DNA of 64,000 nt from Siderastrea siderea (GCA_964030785.1 OZ034969.1:47937701-48001700); one strand, 5' to 3'; numbered from the stretch's first letter, positions 46,640 through 57,452 are shown. Numbers and translations are program-made. The notes: a model not told the origin generated them from the sequence alone.

Positions 46640-47038
46640 GTAAGTTTGTCTCAAACTTGTTTTGTTAGTAATGGATCGGAAAATGATGAGATCGTTAACG
46701 GCTTCAATGATAGTATTTTCAGCAATTAATAAGTACCAGCGAAAAGAAAACGTGTGGAGCTCCGCTTTTATGATTGACTTAATCTAAATATTAGATGCAA
46801 TAACTAGGACCCTACTCACACTAACCCTAAACCTCTACACCACTGAGTAAAATCACCTGGGACTGTTATATTTTAAAAGTTGATTCCGCTAGCTGACCTA
46901 TACATTACATAAGAGCTAACCTCAGGCCTCCATATGACAGCAAACCAGATTCGATCTCAGTCTCTTTCTGTCAAGGGCCCTCTGATCTATCCTTTCCAGT
47001 TTTCACCGCTGAGTTTACTTTTTTAAATTTTCCTACAG

Positions 47039-47110
47039 GTATTTGCATGAGAATGAGATTCAGATTCTACCTCCTGACTTATTCAATAATCTGTCAGAGT
47101 TGGATCGGTT
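47039..47110 (+). CDS. LRR exon 10 (single LRR, lineage B; third copy of the B exon)
   Basis: A 72-bp phase-2 exon between TTTTCCTACAG and GTAAGT. It encodes YLHENEIQILPPDLF, then NNLSELDR and the split Leu. It is 471 bp after exon 9; the spacing is shorter because only about 95 bp of SINE sequence is present. Confidence 0.85.
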
Positions 47111-47511
47111 GTAAGTTTGTCTCGTATATTTTTTTGTTTAATATCAGTAGTAATATAAGCACTGCTGGAGCCCCTTTTTGCGATGGTTTCTTATTATACG
47201 TGGGGTGGAAAGAATATGACGTCATGATAGGAGTGAGGTGGTTTCTCATTTAAAACAAGGTGGCATCTTATTCAACGGAAAGTTTATTTAGGCGTTCCGT
47301 TTTCGGCGTCACTTCATCAGGTTCTTGATTGTTGTTATGAATCAACAAACGCATCCATTGGTTGCCTTCTTTAAAGGCAAAAAAAAAAAACGGAGGGCGG
47401 CCGGGCAAGAAAGAAAGCCACCGTGCTTTATTTCTCATCATCATGAAAAGACGACTAAAATAATTGACGATCAAGGATTTGATATGTCATCACATACAAT
47501 CCCCCTGGAGA

Positions 47512-47676
47512 ATGGCAGCAAATCAGTTGAGTGCTTTTGATATCTTGAGGTCTCCCGAAACGATGATGGACAAGATAGTTGAATCGTTGGAAAGTAACCT
47601 CGTGGACGACGATGGATTCCTGCTATTAGAGTTGGTTCCACAACGGATGATGAAGACTGTTGTTTTAGCCTATTAA
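47512..47676 (+). CDS. Coiled-coil module, 5' ORF, copy 3
   Basis: 54 codons: MAANQLSAFDILRSPETMMD, KIVESLESNLVDDDGF, LLLELVPQRMMKTVV. It has the same ATG as copies 1 and 2. TGACGTCATGATAGG lies about 295 bp upstream. No domain was recognised. It may continue by splicing into the ORF at 48134. Confidence 0.45.
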   Translation: MAANQLSAFDILRSPETMMDKIVESLESNLVDDDGFLLLELVPQRMMKTVVLAY

Positions 47677-48133
47677 CTTTCGCTTGTTCTAGTCTGTTCT
47701 TTAGGCTAAGGCTTACCTTGCAAGCTCTGCCAAAATGTCATAATCTGTCAACAAAATGATAGCACTACCTTCATTAGCTTTAAAATACAGTAGCTAAGTT
47801 GCGTTTGATACTAGTATTTATTGGGGGGAAACAGACGTTCTCTCGTTTTCCGTGACTGGAGTACGTAGGCGATCGCGGTCCAATACGAAGAAATAAGCGA
47901 GTTTGTTACGGTAACTTGACAGGTGACTAAGTACGTCACAAAGCATGGATGAAATGAAATTGTTTATTTACCGTGGGTAGATCACTGTATCTGAGTTTGC
48001 CTTGATGTGGTTTAAATGATTTTCCCACGATCACGTGAGTAATGGCGTCATTTCACGATGGTCACGTATACTTATTACACTGGAGGCAAATTATTACACT
48101 TGTGGCCTCAACACTGTTCAACGCATGATTTAG

Positions 48134-48405
48134 AAGGTTCCCTTTACGATGCGAACAAATTAATAGAGAAACAGCAAGAAGAAATTCGTACCTTGATGAA
48201 TCAATTTAAGTTACTTGAAGAAGGAAAGATCAAGATGGTATCTGTTGCAAATGACGACCTTCATCGTCAACAAGCATTTACGGTGGATAGCTATAATATT
48301 TTTCATTCCCAACACACTACCTTTATCACTTTTCTAATTGAAGCAAACACTACTCGTGGATTAGCAGAAACGATTGCTGCCCGCTGGCGCCAACGATATC
48401 GTTGA
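48134..48405 (+). CDS. Coiled-coil module, 3' ORF, copy 3
   Basis: After TGATTTAG, the frame reads EGSLYDANKLIEKQQEEIRT, LMNQFKLLEEGKIKM, SVANDDLHRQQAFTVDSYN, FLIEANTTRGLAETIAARWR. It is truncated relative to copy 2 by a small deletion near 48395. The Leu/Glu/Lys periodicity suggests a coiled coil of about 60 residues. Conservation of a long frame in three copies suggests past coding function, but the identity is unknown. Confidence 0.5.
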
Positions 48406-49170
48406 CGGCGTCGGCGAAATCGTGTTGTCTGAAGCGGAATTATTGCTTTACGGTCGCGCAATTTAAAGCAGGGTTCTTTTATAGCTCGTCAAATAATTAT
48501 TGAATTACGTGATCCTTTTGTTTGATGGGCGTCAAGCGAATTGTTTATTGTCTGAAACATAAAATGGCTATGTCCTTGCTATCAAAAAGATAATTAACTT
48601 AAAGCTTTGCTTTTTTGAAAATCATATTTCCTATTTTACACTCCACTTGTTTCAAAAGCATGTTTTTTTTACGCGGCACTCAATTTGATCGTAACTTTTC
48701 TCTGGCGTGAAATGTTTTCATCGCTAAATTTATCGGGCCATTCTTGCCACTTGGTAATTAAAAGAGCTTTGTTTAGCCCCATAAAAAATTATTTTAATCG
48801 CATAATTAATGCTTTCAATGGATTTTTAAAATGGCATCTGCAGATGGGGGCAAAGACAGAGGTAAAAGTTCTACATCATCGGCCTTCGTTGTCTTAAACA
48901 GTTAATATATCCTTACTATCAAAGCGCTTCTCTCGTTCAGTTAGACTTTTCACACATTAGCAGTTACCTTAGTTTTGGCTGAGCAGTTTATGTCTCATGG
49001 AATGTAAACATAGTGGACTTAGTTTCCGCCGAACTAACAGAAGAACAACGTCTTTGTTTCACAGAAAGCTAGTTCATTCTACGTTATGTGCCACATTTTG
49101 GTTCATTCAGTCAATGCAGTCAAGTAAAACAATATTTTAGATGGCACCATGCAATTTGAGGAACCTTAAA

Positions 49171-49178
49171 CAACGAAG
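49171..49178 (+). repeat. 8-bp target-site duplication CAACGAAG (left)
   Basis: Repeated exactly at 51124-51131. The paralogous introns contain a single AACAACGAAGGTTTCGG at this point (near 26590 and 30300). Confidence 0.95.
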
Positions 49179-49567
49179 AGGGTCCTGAAGGGGTAAATTG
49201 GGAACTGGGATTGGCCTGTTTTTGTCTTGGGAAAATGAGATTTAGGTCACTGGGACTGGGATTTGGTCGCTGGGAATGGGAGAAAAAATGTCAAACAATG
49301 GGAATGGGATAAATATTTTGTAACCATGACCACTCGAGACATCACTTATTTCCTGGGGTTGAGACGTTAAAAAATTGTTCAAGCACCTTGTTCGTGTCAA
49401 TTTTTAGCATGTTTAGCCATCATGTCTTATTTTCCCTCTAATGGTCTCGATTTGCGGTCAACGATATTTGTGTACAACGGTGCGTGTAAAGCCAATCTCA
49501 TTCTTCAAAAGTCTACGGGGCATGCGTATTTCTCTGATACAAACAACATGGCGGAAGAAATGCGCTC

Positions 49568-49969
49568 TTGTGCAATACTCGCACTGTTGTCGTGGAAGTT
49601 AAGTACTTTTCTACTCAAAATGTTGTCATACACACCGAGAACTGTAAACTGGAATTACCATTGGATTGCTCAACGACCCAGATGGAGAGGAATATTCGTA
49701 GAATGTGTGGCATAGAGGAATCGAGTAGACGAAGAGGATTTGCAGATTTTGCTGTCGAAGTGTTTTACATCGACTTCATTGAGGCGGGAAGTTCACGAAA
49801 AGCCTCCTTCGTCCTAAGAACTAAAGATCAATTGGAAATATTCCAGAAGAGTTCGTGCACTTCACTTTCTGTTAGAGTGATTCAACGTGCAGTCACATTT
49901 CAGAAAGGCTCTGAAAAAACCACTTACAGCACCTCATCATACCACCGACCAAAGAATCGAGATGGTTGA
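49568..49969 (+). CDS. ORF 1 of the 8-bp-TSD element
   Basis: 133 codons including CGIEESSRRRGFADFAVEVF and SFVLRTKDQLEIFQKSS. It overlaps another frame at 49422-49715. The family is not recognised. It may be an upstream exon of the same protein as the ORF at 50143. The first residues are doubtful because no good start context was seen. Confidence 0.35.
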   Translation: MCNTRTVVVEVKYFSTQNVVIHTENCKLELPLDCSTTQMERNIRRMCGIEESSRRRGFADFAVEVFYIDFIEAGSSRKASFVLRTKDQLEIFQKSSCTSLSVRVIQRAVTFQKGSEKTTYSTSSYHRPKNRDG

Positions 49970-50142
49970 AAATGTGCTGCTGTACGTGCAAGCATGCTCA
50001 GAGAAGGCTAAGGTGCTACAATCATTGAAGTAATCATCCACCACTGAAGGCCCTGAAGGTACTGTATCCAATAAGTGTTTGAAATCCCTCGAACTTCGAT
50101 CTGAAGAAGTCTCTCAGCTCCATCAAAGCCAACATTCAGGAC

Positions 50143-50844
50143 TTGTCACTATTTCCCGGCTACAAAATGATATTAAACATGGAGTCACTCATAACCCTTC
50201 ACGTTGAAAATCAGCATGCCTTAACACATTTTAAGAGAGACACTTTTACATTGTACGAATATGCTGTCATGTTTGGCACATCAGATGAAGAAGCAGTGAA
50301 AAGGGTTTCTAAGTGGGCAGCAGCGTACTACACACATCCAAATTCATATTACAAACTTCCAACATCACATGCAGATTCCTTACCTCGCATCAAAATTCCA
50401 AAGCCAACCTCACAGGAGATAACCAGAAACGAGGAAGCTGAAATGAGGGCGAGGGCTAAAATACATGGTAAATCCGTCAGACAACGAAATGTAAGACACA
50501 ATAACACAATGGACAGGGCGGGCACTTTGCCTCTGAACTTATATGAAACTGAAACGGTCCTGAAACCAGTCAATTTAAATTCACTGAAAGCTGTAGAAAG
50601 AGTTCCAAGCGAAAGTGATGAGCCGCCTAATTCAAATGAGGATGTCAGTTTAACACCAAAGTCTCCTAACAACCAACAGGTAGACAGCTTTAGCGTTAGT
50701 GACAGTGACAGTGACTCCGAAGAAGAGGTAGACAGCACTCTTGAAACAGCACTGAGAATGATCCGCCTGACCAGCCTTGGAAGAATAAGAACACTTACAA
50801 GTCGAATGACAGGTTTCTTGCAAGTAGGAATGACAGGAATTTGA
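50143..50844 (+). CDS. ORF 2 of the 8-bp-TSD element, 233 codons, unknown
   Basis: The N-terminal half is compact and well ordered in composition (SLITLHVENQHALTHFKRDT, LYEYAVMFGTSDEEAVKRVS, KWAAAYYTHPNSYYKLP). The C-terminal half is low-complexity and acidic (SDSDSDSEEEVD), followed by a short basic tail. There is no zinc finger or catalytic DDE/RNase H pattern. It could be a transposon accessory protein or a captured host exon. It is the longest intact ORF outside the retroelements. Confidence 0.5.
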   Translation: MSLFPGYKMILNMESLITLHVENQHALTHFKRDTFTLYEYAVMFGTSDEEAVKRVSKWAAAYYTHPNSYYKLPTSHADSLPRIKIPKPTSQEITRNEEAEMRARAKIHGKSVRQRNVRHNNTMDRAGTLPLNLYETETVLKPVNLNSLKAVERVPSESDEPPNSNEDVSLTPKSPNNQQVDSFSVSDSDSDSEEEVDSTLETALRMIRLTSLGRIRTLTSRMTGFLQVGMTGI

Positions 50845-51614
50845 AGTGACATGAACATGTTACCTAAATAATCACTATAACTTCCCTACTTGCACGTTTT
50901 ACCAGTCTAAAAGGATCCTATCGTCTTCAGAACATCTTCGCAAATCCTCGTGAATTTTTGGGCCTTTGTTGGGTCGTATTTAGAAGCCGTAATTTTGCGG
51001 ATGCTAAGAGAAAAGAGCTGCTAATGGGAATGGGATCGGATTTGAATACTGGGAAGTGGGATTTGGAAACAATTGGGCTGGGAAATGGGATCGTACCCCC
51101 CCCCCCCCCCTCTTCAGGACCCTCAACGAAGGTTTCGGAAAACAAATTCACCTACCTTGGCGTTGTTTTGAAACTATTTTCTGCAACAACAACAGGAAAG
51201 CCAGCACTCGAGATGACAAAAGCAATGAAGCTTCGAAAAGTGCAATAGAACTTCGAAAAGTGCCGCTCTCTGCTACAATTCGATTCTAAGGAGAAATGAC
51301 TACCTAACGAAAGGTGGCCGGGAACTAGTGTGACTGGCCGAACTGGTAGCACTTACAATGTATTACTTTGAGCTTCTTCTAGGATTTAAAGGGCCATAGT
51401 CAGCTACATTGCTATGCATGCATCCAAGTGCGATGTCCGCCATTTTCTGTGCCATTGGATATCTGTGAATTAAAATTCTGCGGCGTCCTATCCGAAATCA
51501 GCTACCTCAGCCAATGTTGTCGGGAAGGTTGTCACACTTTACCATGCTTTTGTTTCCCTCGAACGGTGTAGTTTAAGTCTTCAATTACCTTCACACCTTC
51601 CCAAATTACTTGCA

Positions 51615-51616
<2 letters not shown>

Positions 51617-51692
<76 letters not shown>
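51617..51692. repeat. (TA)n microsatellite
   Basis: About 75 bp of TA inside the lineage-A intron upstream of exon 11; the paralogues have only a short ATATATG here. Confidence 0.95.
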
Positions 51693-51696
<4 letters not shown>

Positions 51697-51833
51697 GCAG
51701 GTTATTATTACTTTGCTTGTACATTTGATTTCATTTGATTATATTTATTATAAATGAAGATAAAAGCAGCTAAACCTTCCAGGTTGCAGGTTACCGAATT
51801 GTCTGCTGAATTTATGTTTTAACTTTGTTGCAG

Positions 51834-51905
51834 GACTTTGCATGGGAATATGATTCAGATTCTACCTCCTGACATATTTATCAATCTGTCAGGGTTAAAA
51901 GTCTT
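51834..51905 (+). CDS. LRR exon 11 (single LRR, lineage A)
   Basis: A 72-bp phase-2 exon between TTTGTTGCAG and GTAAGT. It encodes TLHGNMIQILPPDIF, then INLSGLKV and the split Leu. It is the last of the near-identical array. Confidence 0.84.
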
Positions 51906-52104
51906 GTAAGTTTGTTTCGAACTTGTTTTGTTTGTTATGAAAAATGATGAGATCGTCATAGGTTAAGTACCTAAGTGTCGACCATTTACCTCGCGTCCAC
52001 CTAGTTTTCGTTCATGTGGTTGTTTATTGGACTTGCGTTTGCAGCAAGCAATGTTGATTTCATTTGAAATTCCTGAAAATGCACTTTACTTTCCGTTTTG
52101 CTTA

Positions 52105-53879
52105 TACCCCTGCACTCCAAAGCTTAAACATGTTTAAATGTTGTTTAACTAAACATAGTTAATTAAACTACTCGTTCATAACGCACGCTCGTTTAACTAA
52201 ATATGTCTAAAACCAAGTTTAACTAAACAGCCTGTACGATGTAGTTTACCTTTCGTGTTTAACTGAACAAGTTCAAAATGGCTGCCGACAAAAACGACGA
52301 AATCGAATCTGAGGATACCAAGAAACCTTTTTTACAGCTTGAGAAGTGGAGGGGTCAAAATATTTAAGGAAACTATCGACTTACTACGTTTTAGAACCTC
52401 TTTTTACAGGATAGGAATCGTCTCGCACGGCCTAAAATGCTGATTTTTCCATCAATCATACAGAGATAAAGGTAATAAGCGTATTTTTCGTCGGAAACAC
52501 AGGTTACGGAATACACCTGTAAATAAGTTGGCAAAATTATCTTGAACAAGCCATGTGACATGTGTAATTTAACGAGGAACTAAGGTAAAGTCGTTTCGTC
52601 CCATCCATAATCCTGTTCACTCGATAACTTTATAAGCTTACCGGCTGCGGAAGAAAAAGAAGAAAGTGTTGACTCGAAACTGACTGGCTACAAGATTCAA
52701 TGTACTATTTCAGTTTCTTAGTCCAGCATCTTATTTTACCAGGCAATTTCATCGTCAATTCGTGTTCCTGTATAGCCGTTGTAAATTGCAAATTTGTATG
52801 TAGAGCGGGTTAAGGATTTGTTGGTAAGTTTTAGACAAAAGGTTTTTCTAACAGAAAGGAGACCAATTTATTGCAACCAATACATCATTCTTGGAAGCAG
52901 ACAAATTTAGACGAGACAGTTCATCACAACTAAGCTCAGAACTATAAATTAACAAATTGGAAAACCACAGTAGTAATGAGAAAAACTTCCACACGTCCAG
53001 CAACTGTTTACTTCGATCAATTTTTATTCTGCAAATACAGATTCCGAATTTAATCCTGGAACACATTCCGACTACACATTTCCCTTGATTTTGGGAAAAC
53101 AGACCGAAGTTACAATTACAAATACCATGAAGTGATCGACTCTTTACACAATAAAAACTGGCATCGTGTAACTGGCACATTTGCCTCCCCACTGCGCTTG
53201 AGTTTTATACAAAGCTAGCAATAATATTCATCAACAAAAAATGTGAAATTTGTAATTATGAATTCACGAGTACGGAACCACAGGAATGGGAGGATACAGG
53301 GAATTTTACCTTTTAACCCTATTCAGACCGTGGCGGGGGGAATTCTGCCCGCACGAACTTTGGACGTTTATAACTTTTTTAATATGCAAGATAAAGCCAC
53401 CAAACTTGGTGACTTTTTCTAAAATTTATCTGGAAACAATTTGATGTAGCAAGTCCTTGTCTAATAAGTTTGAAGTTACCATGGCAACCACTTTTTGACA
53501 AACGGTTTTTAGAATTTTGAATTCTCCTCTTTTTAATGAAAAGTCGTAACTTTTTCGAGGTAATTTTAGATCAACTTTGGCGGTTTTTGAACGGTTTAGA
53601 AAAATTAAGAAATCCAAGATGGCGGATCCAAGATGGCCGCCGTTTGAGAACAAGACGTTATTGTGACGTCATATGACATCATCAGCTAATATTGCGGAAT
53701 TCGATAGAAATGTTTTTGGACGACTATCTGACCTCCAAGTTTCGTTGTCATAGCTGTAATGTCCTCAAAGGTAAGAGGTAGGGGCGGAATTCGCCCCACC
53801 TCCCCCAGACCCAGAAGATAAAAAAAAAAGCTCGGTCTGAATAACGTTAAAGACATGTTTATTTGATGTGAACGGGGTA
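52105..53879. mobile_element. TIR element family H, copy 2, with nested MITE
   Basis: Ends TACCCC and GAACGGGGTA, flanked by TTA and TAA. The interior aligns with 36686-38304; the short ORF start ADKNDEIESEDTKKPF near 52280 is in a better preserved frame than in copy 1. A 530-bp TTAA-flanked element sits at 53317-53846. Confidence 0.8.
53317..53846. mobile_element. piggyBac-like MITE flanked by TTAA
   Basis: TTAA at 53313-53316 and 53847-53850. Ends CCCTATTCAGACCG and CGGTCTGAATAACG (12 of 14 bases complementary). The CCC start after TTAA is typical of piggyBac. Non-coding. It contains an AAGATGGCGGATCCAAGATGG repeat-like patch near 53612-53632. Confidence 0.85.
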
Positions 53880-54174
53880 TAAATGTCTTAAAAGAAAACC
53901 TATAGCTAGCTTGCAAATTAATGTAGCATATAACACCAATCCACAATTACTTGTCGAGAAACCCTCGGTATTGGCTTTGCTTAAGAGTGCTGCATTCTAC
54001 TCCAAGTCCTTTATTGTGCCGACGTCGTTTCTTTCATCGATAATTTTTCTTCGTTCCATTGGAGATCTCAGTGATAGAACAAAATCACTCGTGTAATGTA
54101 TACATACATTATTGTTGCTATGGTTAATAATGTTGCATAAAAAGAATAAAAACTGTTTACCTCAATGACTGCCT

Positions 54175-54395
54175 AGATACGAACAAAACAAACAAACAAT
54201 ATGAACAAGATCTAAGCTTATGAGAAAAGATGGAATAATCAACATGTCGCGAGCGTGGGACAAAGAAAAAATCTGAGTCCCCGACGGGAATCGAACCCAC
54301 GACCTTCCGTAACACCGGTCGGACGCTCTAACCACTAAGCTACTGGGAGACTCGTGGCGAGCATAGGTCATATTTACTGAGTTCGTGGTGACATG
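54175..54395 (-). mobile_element. tRNA-derived SINE (minus strand)
   Basis: The head at 54277-54353 has B box GGTTCGATTCCC and A box TAGCTTAGTGGTTAGAG in tRNA order. The tail runs through TTTCTTTGTCCCACGCTCG. Inverse relative of 54500-54730. Confidence 0.8.
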
Positions 54396-54499
54396 TTGAT
54401 TATTCCATCTTTTCTTATATCTTCACTGACCTTAAAATTCACCATCTTTCTTTATTTATCACCTATAGGGCGCTTCGACATTGCTGATCCTAGCAGTAT

Positions 54500-54730
54500 G
54501 CAGGACGCGTGTCACCACGAACTCAGTAAATATGACCTATGCTCGCCAAGAGTCTCCCAGTAGCTCAGTGGTTAGAGTGTCCGACCGGTGTTACGGAAGG
54601 TCATGGGTTCGATTCCCGTCGGGGACTCAGATTTTTTCTTTGTCCCACGCTCGCGACATGTTGATTGTTCCATCTTTTCTTATATCTTCACCGAGCTTAA
54701 AATTCACCATCTTTCTTTATTTATCAAGAT
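54500..54730 (+). mobile_element. tRNA-derived SINE (plus strand)
   Basis: The head at 54552-54627 has A box TAGCTCAGTGGTTAGAG and B box GGTTCGATTCCC, and the tail contains CACCATCTTTCTTTATTTAT. Together with 54175-54395 it forms a head-to-head inverted pair. Confidence 0.82.
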
Positions 54731-54936
54731 CTAAGCTTCTTCTCGTGCGGAATTGAGGAGTTCAAACATTTCCTTTTAGGGCAAACAAATTGTTGGGAAT
54801 CACACACGAGGGTGAGAAAACTGTTAGGAATACTGCACCTTTTGTTAACTGCTCTATACCTAGGCGTAGGAACGTGAACATTACAATCTGGTGAACCTTA
54901 AACTTTCATTTGATCGGTTGTAATTTTTTTTTTCAG

Positions 54937-55005
54937 AACTTTGCACAACAACAACATAACCTCTATATCCGACAAAACGTTTCCTGCTCTGAAGATTAAG
55001 ACGTT
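54937..55005 (+). CDS. LRR exon 12 (23-residue LRR, diverged)
   Basis: A 69-bp phase-2 exon between TTTTTTTTTCAG and GTAAGT. It encodes TLHNNNITSISDKTF, then PALKIKT and the split Leu. It is one codon shorter than the others and not part of the recent expansion; it probably represents the ancestral array. Confidence 0.8.
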
Positions 55006-56185
55006 GTAAGTACTATCAACACTTCGTTAGGGCGATCATGGGACTACAAAGAAGAAGAATTCCATCCCCGGGGAGTCGAACCCATGCGTCTTGATCTCTG
55101 CAGGGTTCGGACTCTCCAATCACTGATATATAGAAGATCAGTGGCGTGGCTAGCGTTATTTTACAAGGTTCATAAAAAAATTAGTCGGGGTCACGGTTGG
55201 GTCTATAGAAGCTGATTGTAGAAAAGCCACAAAAAGCCAAACTTGTTTTCTATTTGGGATGTTCAGTTTACCATTCTCACAATTCTGTATAGCGACCAAT
55301 TAAGTTTAAAAAGTGGACTGTAGTGAGATAAAAATTGCGCCCGTATAACAAATCGACTGTTGAATTGATTACCTTCATCATATTTTTGGATAGTTTTCAT
55401 AGCAATCGAGCAAAATGTCGCAGTAACTATCGATCTCAGACGTCCTTTGAGAACGGATTCTTTTAGCCCGGTTCACGGACCGTTGATTTCATTCCGCGGT
55501 TTGAAAAAAAAAGTGATCAGGTGATCATAATTTTGTTGACCGCAAGGTGGGCAAAGTCTGTTAGGGCGTCAACAAAACCCGAAACAGGGCAAATTATCAC
55601 AAACTAACTAAAATGGGAAAAAAGAAAGCAATTAAAGAAACAACCAAAGCAACAAACAAACAAAACAAAATTTCAAAAAAAAAAATAAAAGTTGTACATG
55701 AAACATAACTTCGCAGGCGCGCGCTGGTGGCTACACTTGGTGACAAAGTCCGTGATTTTGTCGCAAAAAATTCAACTCATTGAATTTCTCGCGACTTTTT
55801 TATGCGATTTTTTCAGATGCTGCATCGCCTGTGCGAGGGCGGCTACACGTGCGATTTTCACCGCGCGCTGACGACGCCATGATTTCAAAAATATCATCAG
55901 CGCAAGCAAAAAATCACTTGTGCAGCCGCAGCTTCTGTAGAGGAGGCTTCACAAATAAATAGAAAGTACACGTTCCATATATTATACGGCAGGGATTTGA
56001 TTGTTGTATTGGTTCATGAGTTGTAAATGAGCTTTTAAATGTTATTTTACTTATATCAAAATACAAAAAAAAAAAACGTTTTAATATATAATAACCAAGA
56101 AACTTTCAGGGTAGTTTATGATACCTAACTTCATAAACTGTTGCAGTCTCCAAAGTATAAGACAAATTCTATTTTTTGATTTTAG
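55006..56185 (+). other. Intron between LRR exons 12 and 13
   Basis: A tRNA-like stretch on the minus strand near 55065-55125 (GGTTCGACTCCCCGGGG) looks like a SINE head fragment. Adenine-rich tracts lie near 55640-55690 and 56067-56078. No coding domain was recognised in the 60-codon ORF at 55780. Confidence 0.4.
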
Positions 56186-56257
56186 ATTGCTTAATATGAA
56201 CGGCCTCCAGATAATACCTGATCAGGCTTTCAAGAACTTAAAGAACCTTAAATTAAT
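56186..56257 (+). CDS. LRR exon 13 (24-residue LRR, diverged)
   Basis: A 72-bp phase-2 exon after TTTTGATTTTAG. It encodes LLNMNGLQIIPDQAF, then KNLKNLKL and ends AT before a GTACGT donor (an alternative GTAAGT lies four bases further on but breaks the phase). It is close to generic LRR consensus and unlike the expanded array. Confidence 0.78.
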
Positions 56258-57452
56258 GTACGTAAGTAACGAAGGGATATACTTTAAAAGCTTCACGACC
56301 GTGGAAATCATTTTAGGGTTGAGGGTGGGAGGTTGTTCCCAAATTGGCCTTACATGCTCCCGTTGGAAAATTTGAAACTTTTGTCGCCTGAAATGAAAAG
56401 CTTCGAAAATTATAATTTTCAAAAAAGCAAGATCACGGTATTCACAATAGCGGCTGAACGCGGAGATGTTGACGCTCGTTCTAGTCACCTGGCACCAAAG
56501 TTCAGCTTCACATCAGCTGAGATATTGATAGTTATGGTATGTTGATCTACTTTGGAGATCTTGTTTGACATATTTGTTTCCCAATTGTTTGGATGAAATG
56601 CTGGTTATCACTACCAAGTGGGTCAAAATATTTCTTCTCCCAGACAGCTGAGAGGTACATGAAGAACAGCTTTCTGTGGAACAGCTTCGATTTGTCTTTT
56701 TTATGTGACGTCTTTAAATTTTTATTTCTTTAAAGCAGCCACAAATTAATACAAAATCTTTATTGTACACCTTTATTTGTAGAACTCGCATAGGGCAATT
56801 GCGCTTGATGCTAATGTCTAACCCATAACCTTTTACATTTGAAATTCATTGACGATTGAGTAAATGCGATACATGTTCTACATTAGGGCCATTTATAGGG
56901 GAGAAAATAAGATGCGTCTTATCTAAGACGGGCATATTCTTTTGACGAGTTACTGACCGCTCTCTCGCTGGCTAACAGCGGGAGAGCCGAAAGTTTGCAA
57001 TAAATTCAGCATCTTCCATCTGTAACATGTTATGATCGCACTAATCCGTCGATCGCTTTCTACCAACTTGTCTCGGATTTCTGTTGTATTCTTTGTTTGC
57101 AACGCCGAGTTTATGAATTTTCTTTAACAACATGGTCTTCATAAGAAAAAAAAACTTCTCAAAATTGAAAAAAACATCTCTGAAAAAGTCTCTTCCTTCT
57201 TAAAATGACAGCACGCTTTTGTTTCTTGCTATTCTCACAGCATAATTAATTAGCTCATGGCAGAAGTTTTCATTATGTGTTCAAATTCCCCTGTTTCCGC
57301 GCATGCTTGTAATGCGGTGTTGATGCTTTGCGGTCTTAGAATATATATTTCGTCGCCCCGCTTGAAACGTGGTCATTTTAACCGTACTCCGGGACGACGG
57401 CCAAATTTCGCGATAATCGTTTCACAGTCAACCGCCACCAGCGTATAGATAG
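56258..57452 (+). other. Intron or flank between the LRR gene and the DIRS-like element
   Basis: No further LRR or transmembrane exon was recognised. A palindromic GCGTCTTATCTAAGACG lies near 56914, similar to motifs near 63310. ORFs at 56118-56545 overlap exon 13 and have no domain. Confidence 0.4.

Larger units (their letters stand above)
49179..51123 (+). mobile_element. 1.95-kb DNA transposon with 8-bp TSD and captured or unknown ORF
   Basis: Ends AGGGTCCTGAAG and CTTCAGGACCCT (perfect 12-bp TIR), with direct CAACGAAG flanks and clean empty sites in copies 1 and 2. Subterminal GGGAATGGGAT-type repeats occur at both ends. An 8-bp duplication fits hAT or P superfamilies. No transposase domain is visible; instead it carries two ORFs (49568-49969 and 50143-50844). 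Confidence 0.9.
47039..51833 (+). repeat. Copy 3 of the triplicated LRR-exon plus long-intron unit
   Basis: The most compact copy. Removing the element at 49179-51123 and one target duplication leaves about 2.8 kb, so the ancestral unit was about 3 kb. It serves as an empty-site reference for insertions in copies 1 and 2. Confidence 0.82.

Noticed and set aside
50349..50858. 169-codon minus-strand ORF
   Set aside because: Antisense shadow of the 233-codon ORF; Ser/Leu-rich composition follows from the acidic Ser/Asp tail.
54552..54627. Functional tRNA gene
   Set aside because: tRNA-like head of a SINE with a related inverted copy nearby; acceptor stem and anticodon arm not convincing.
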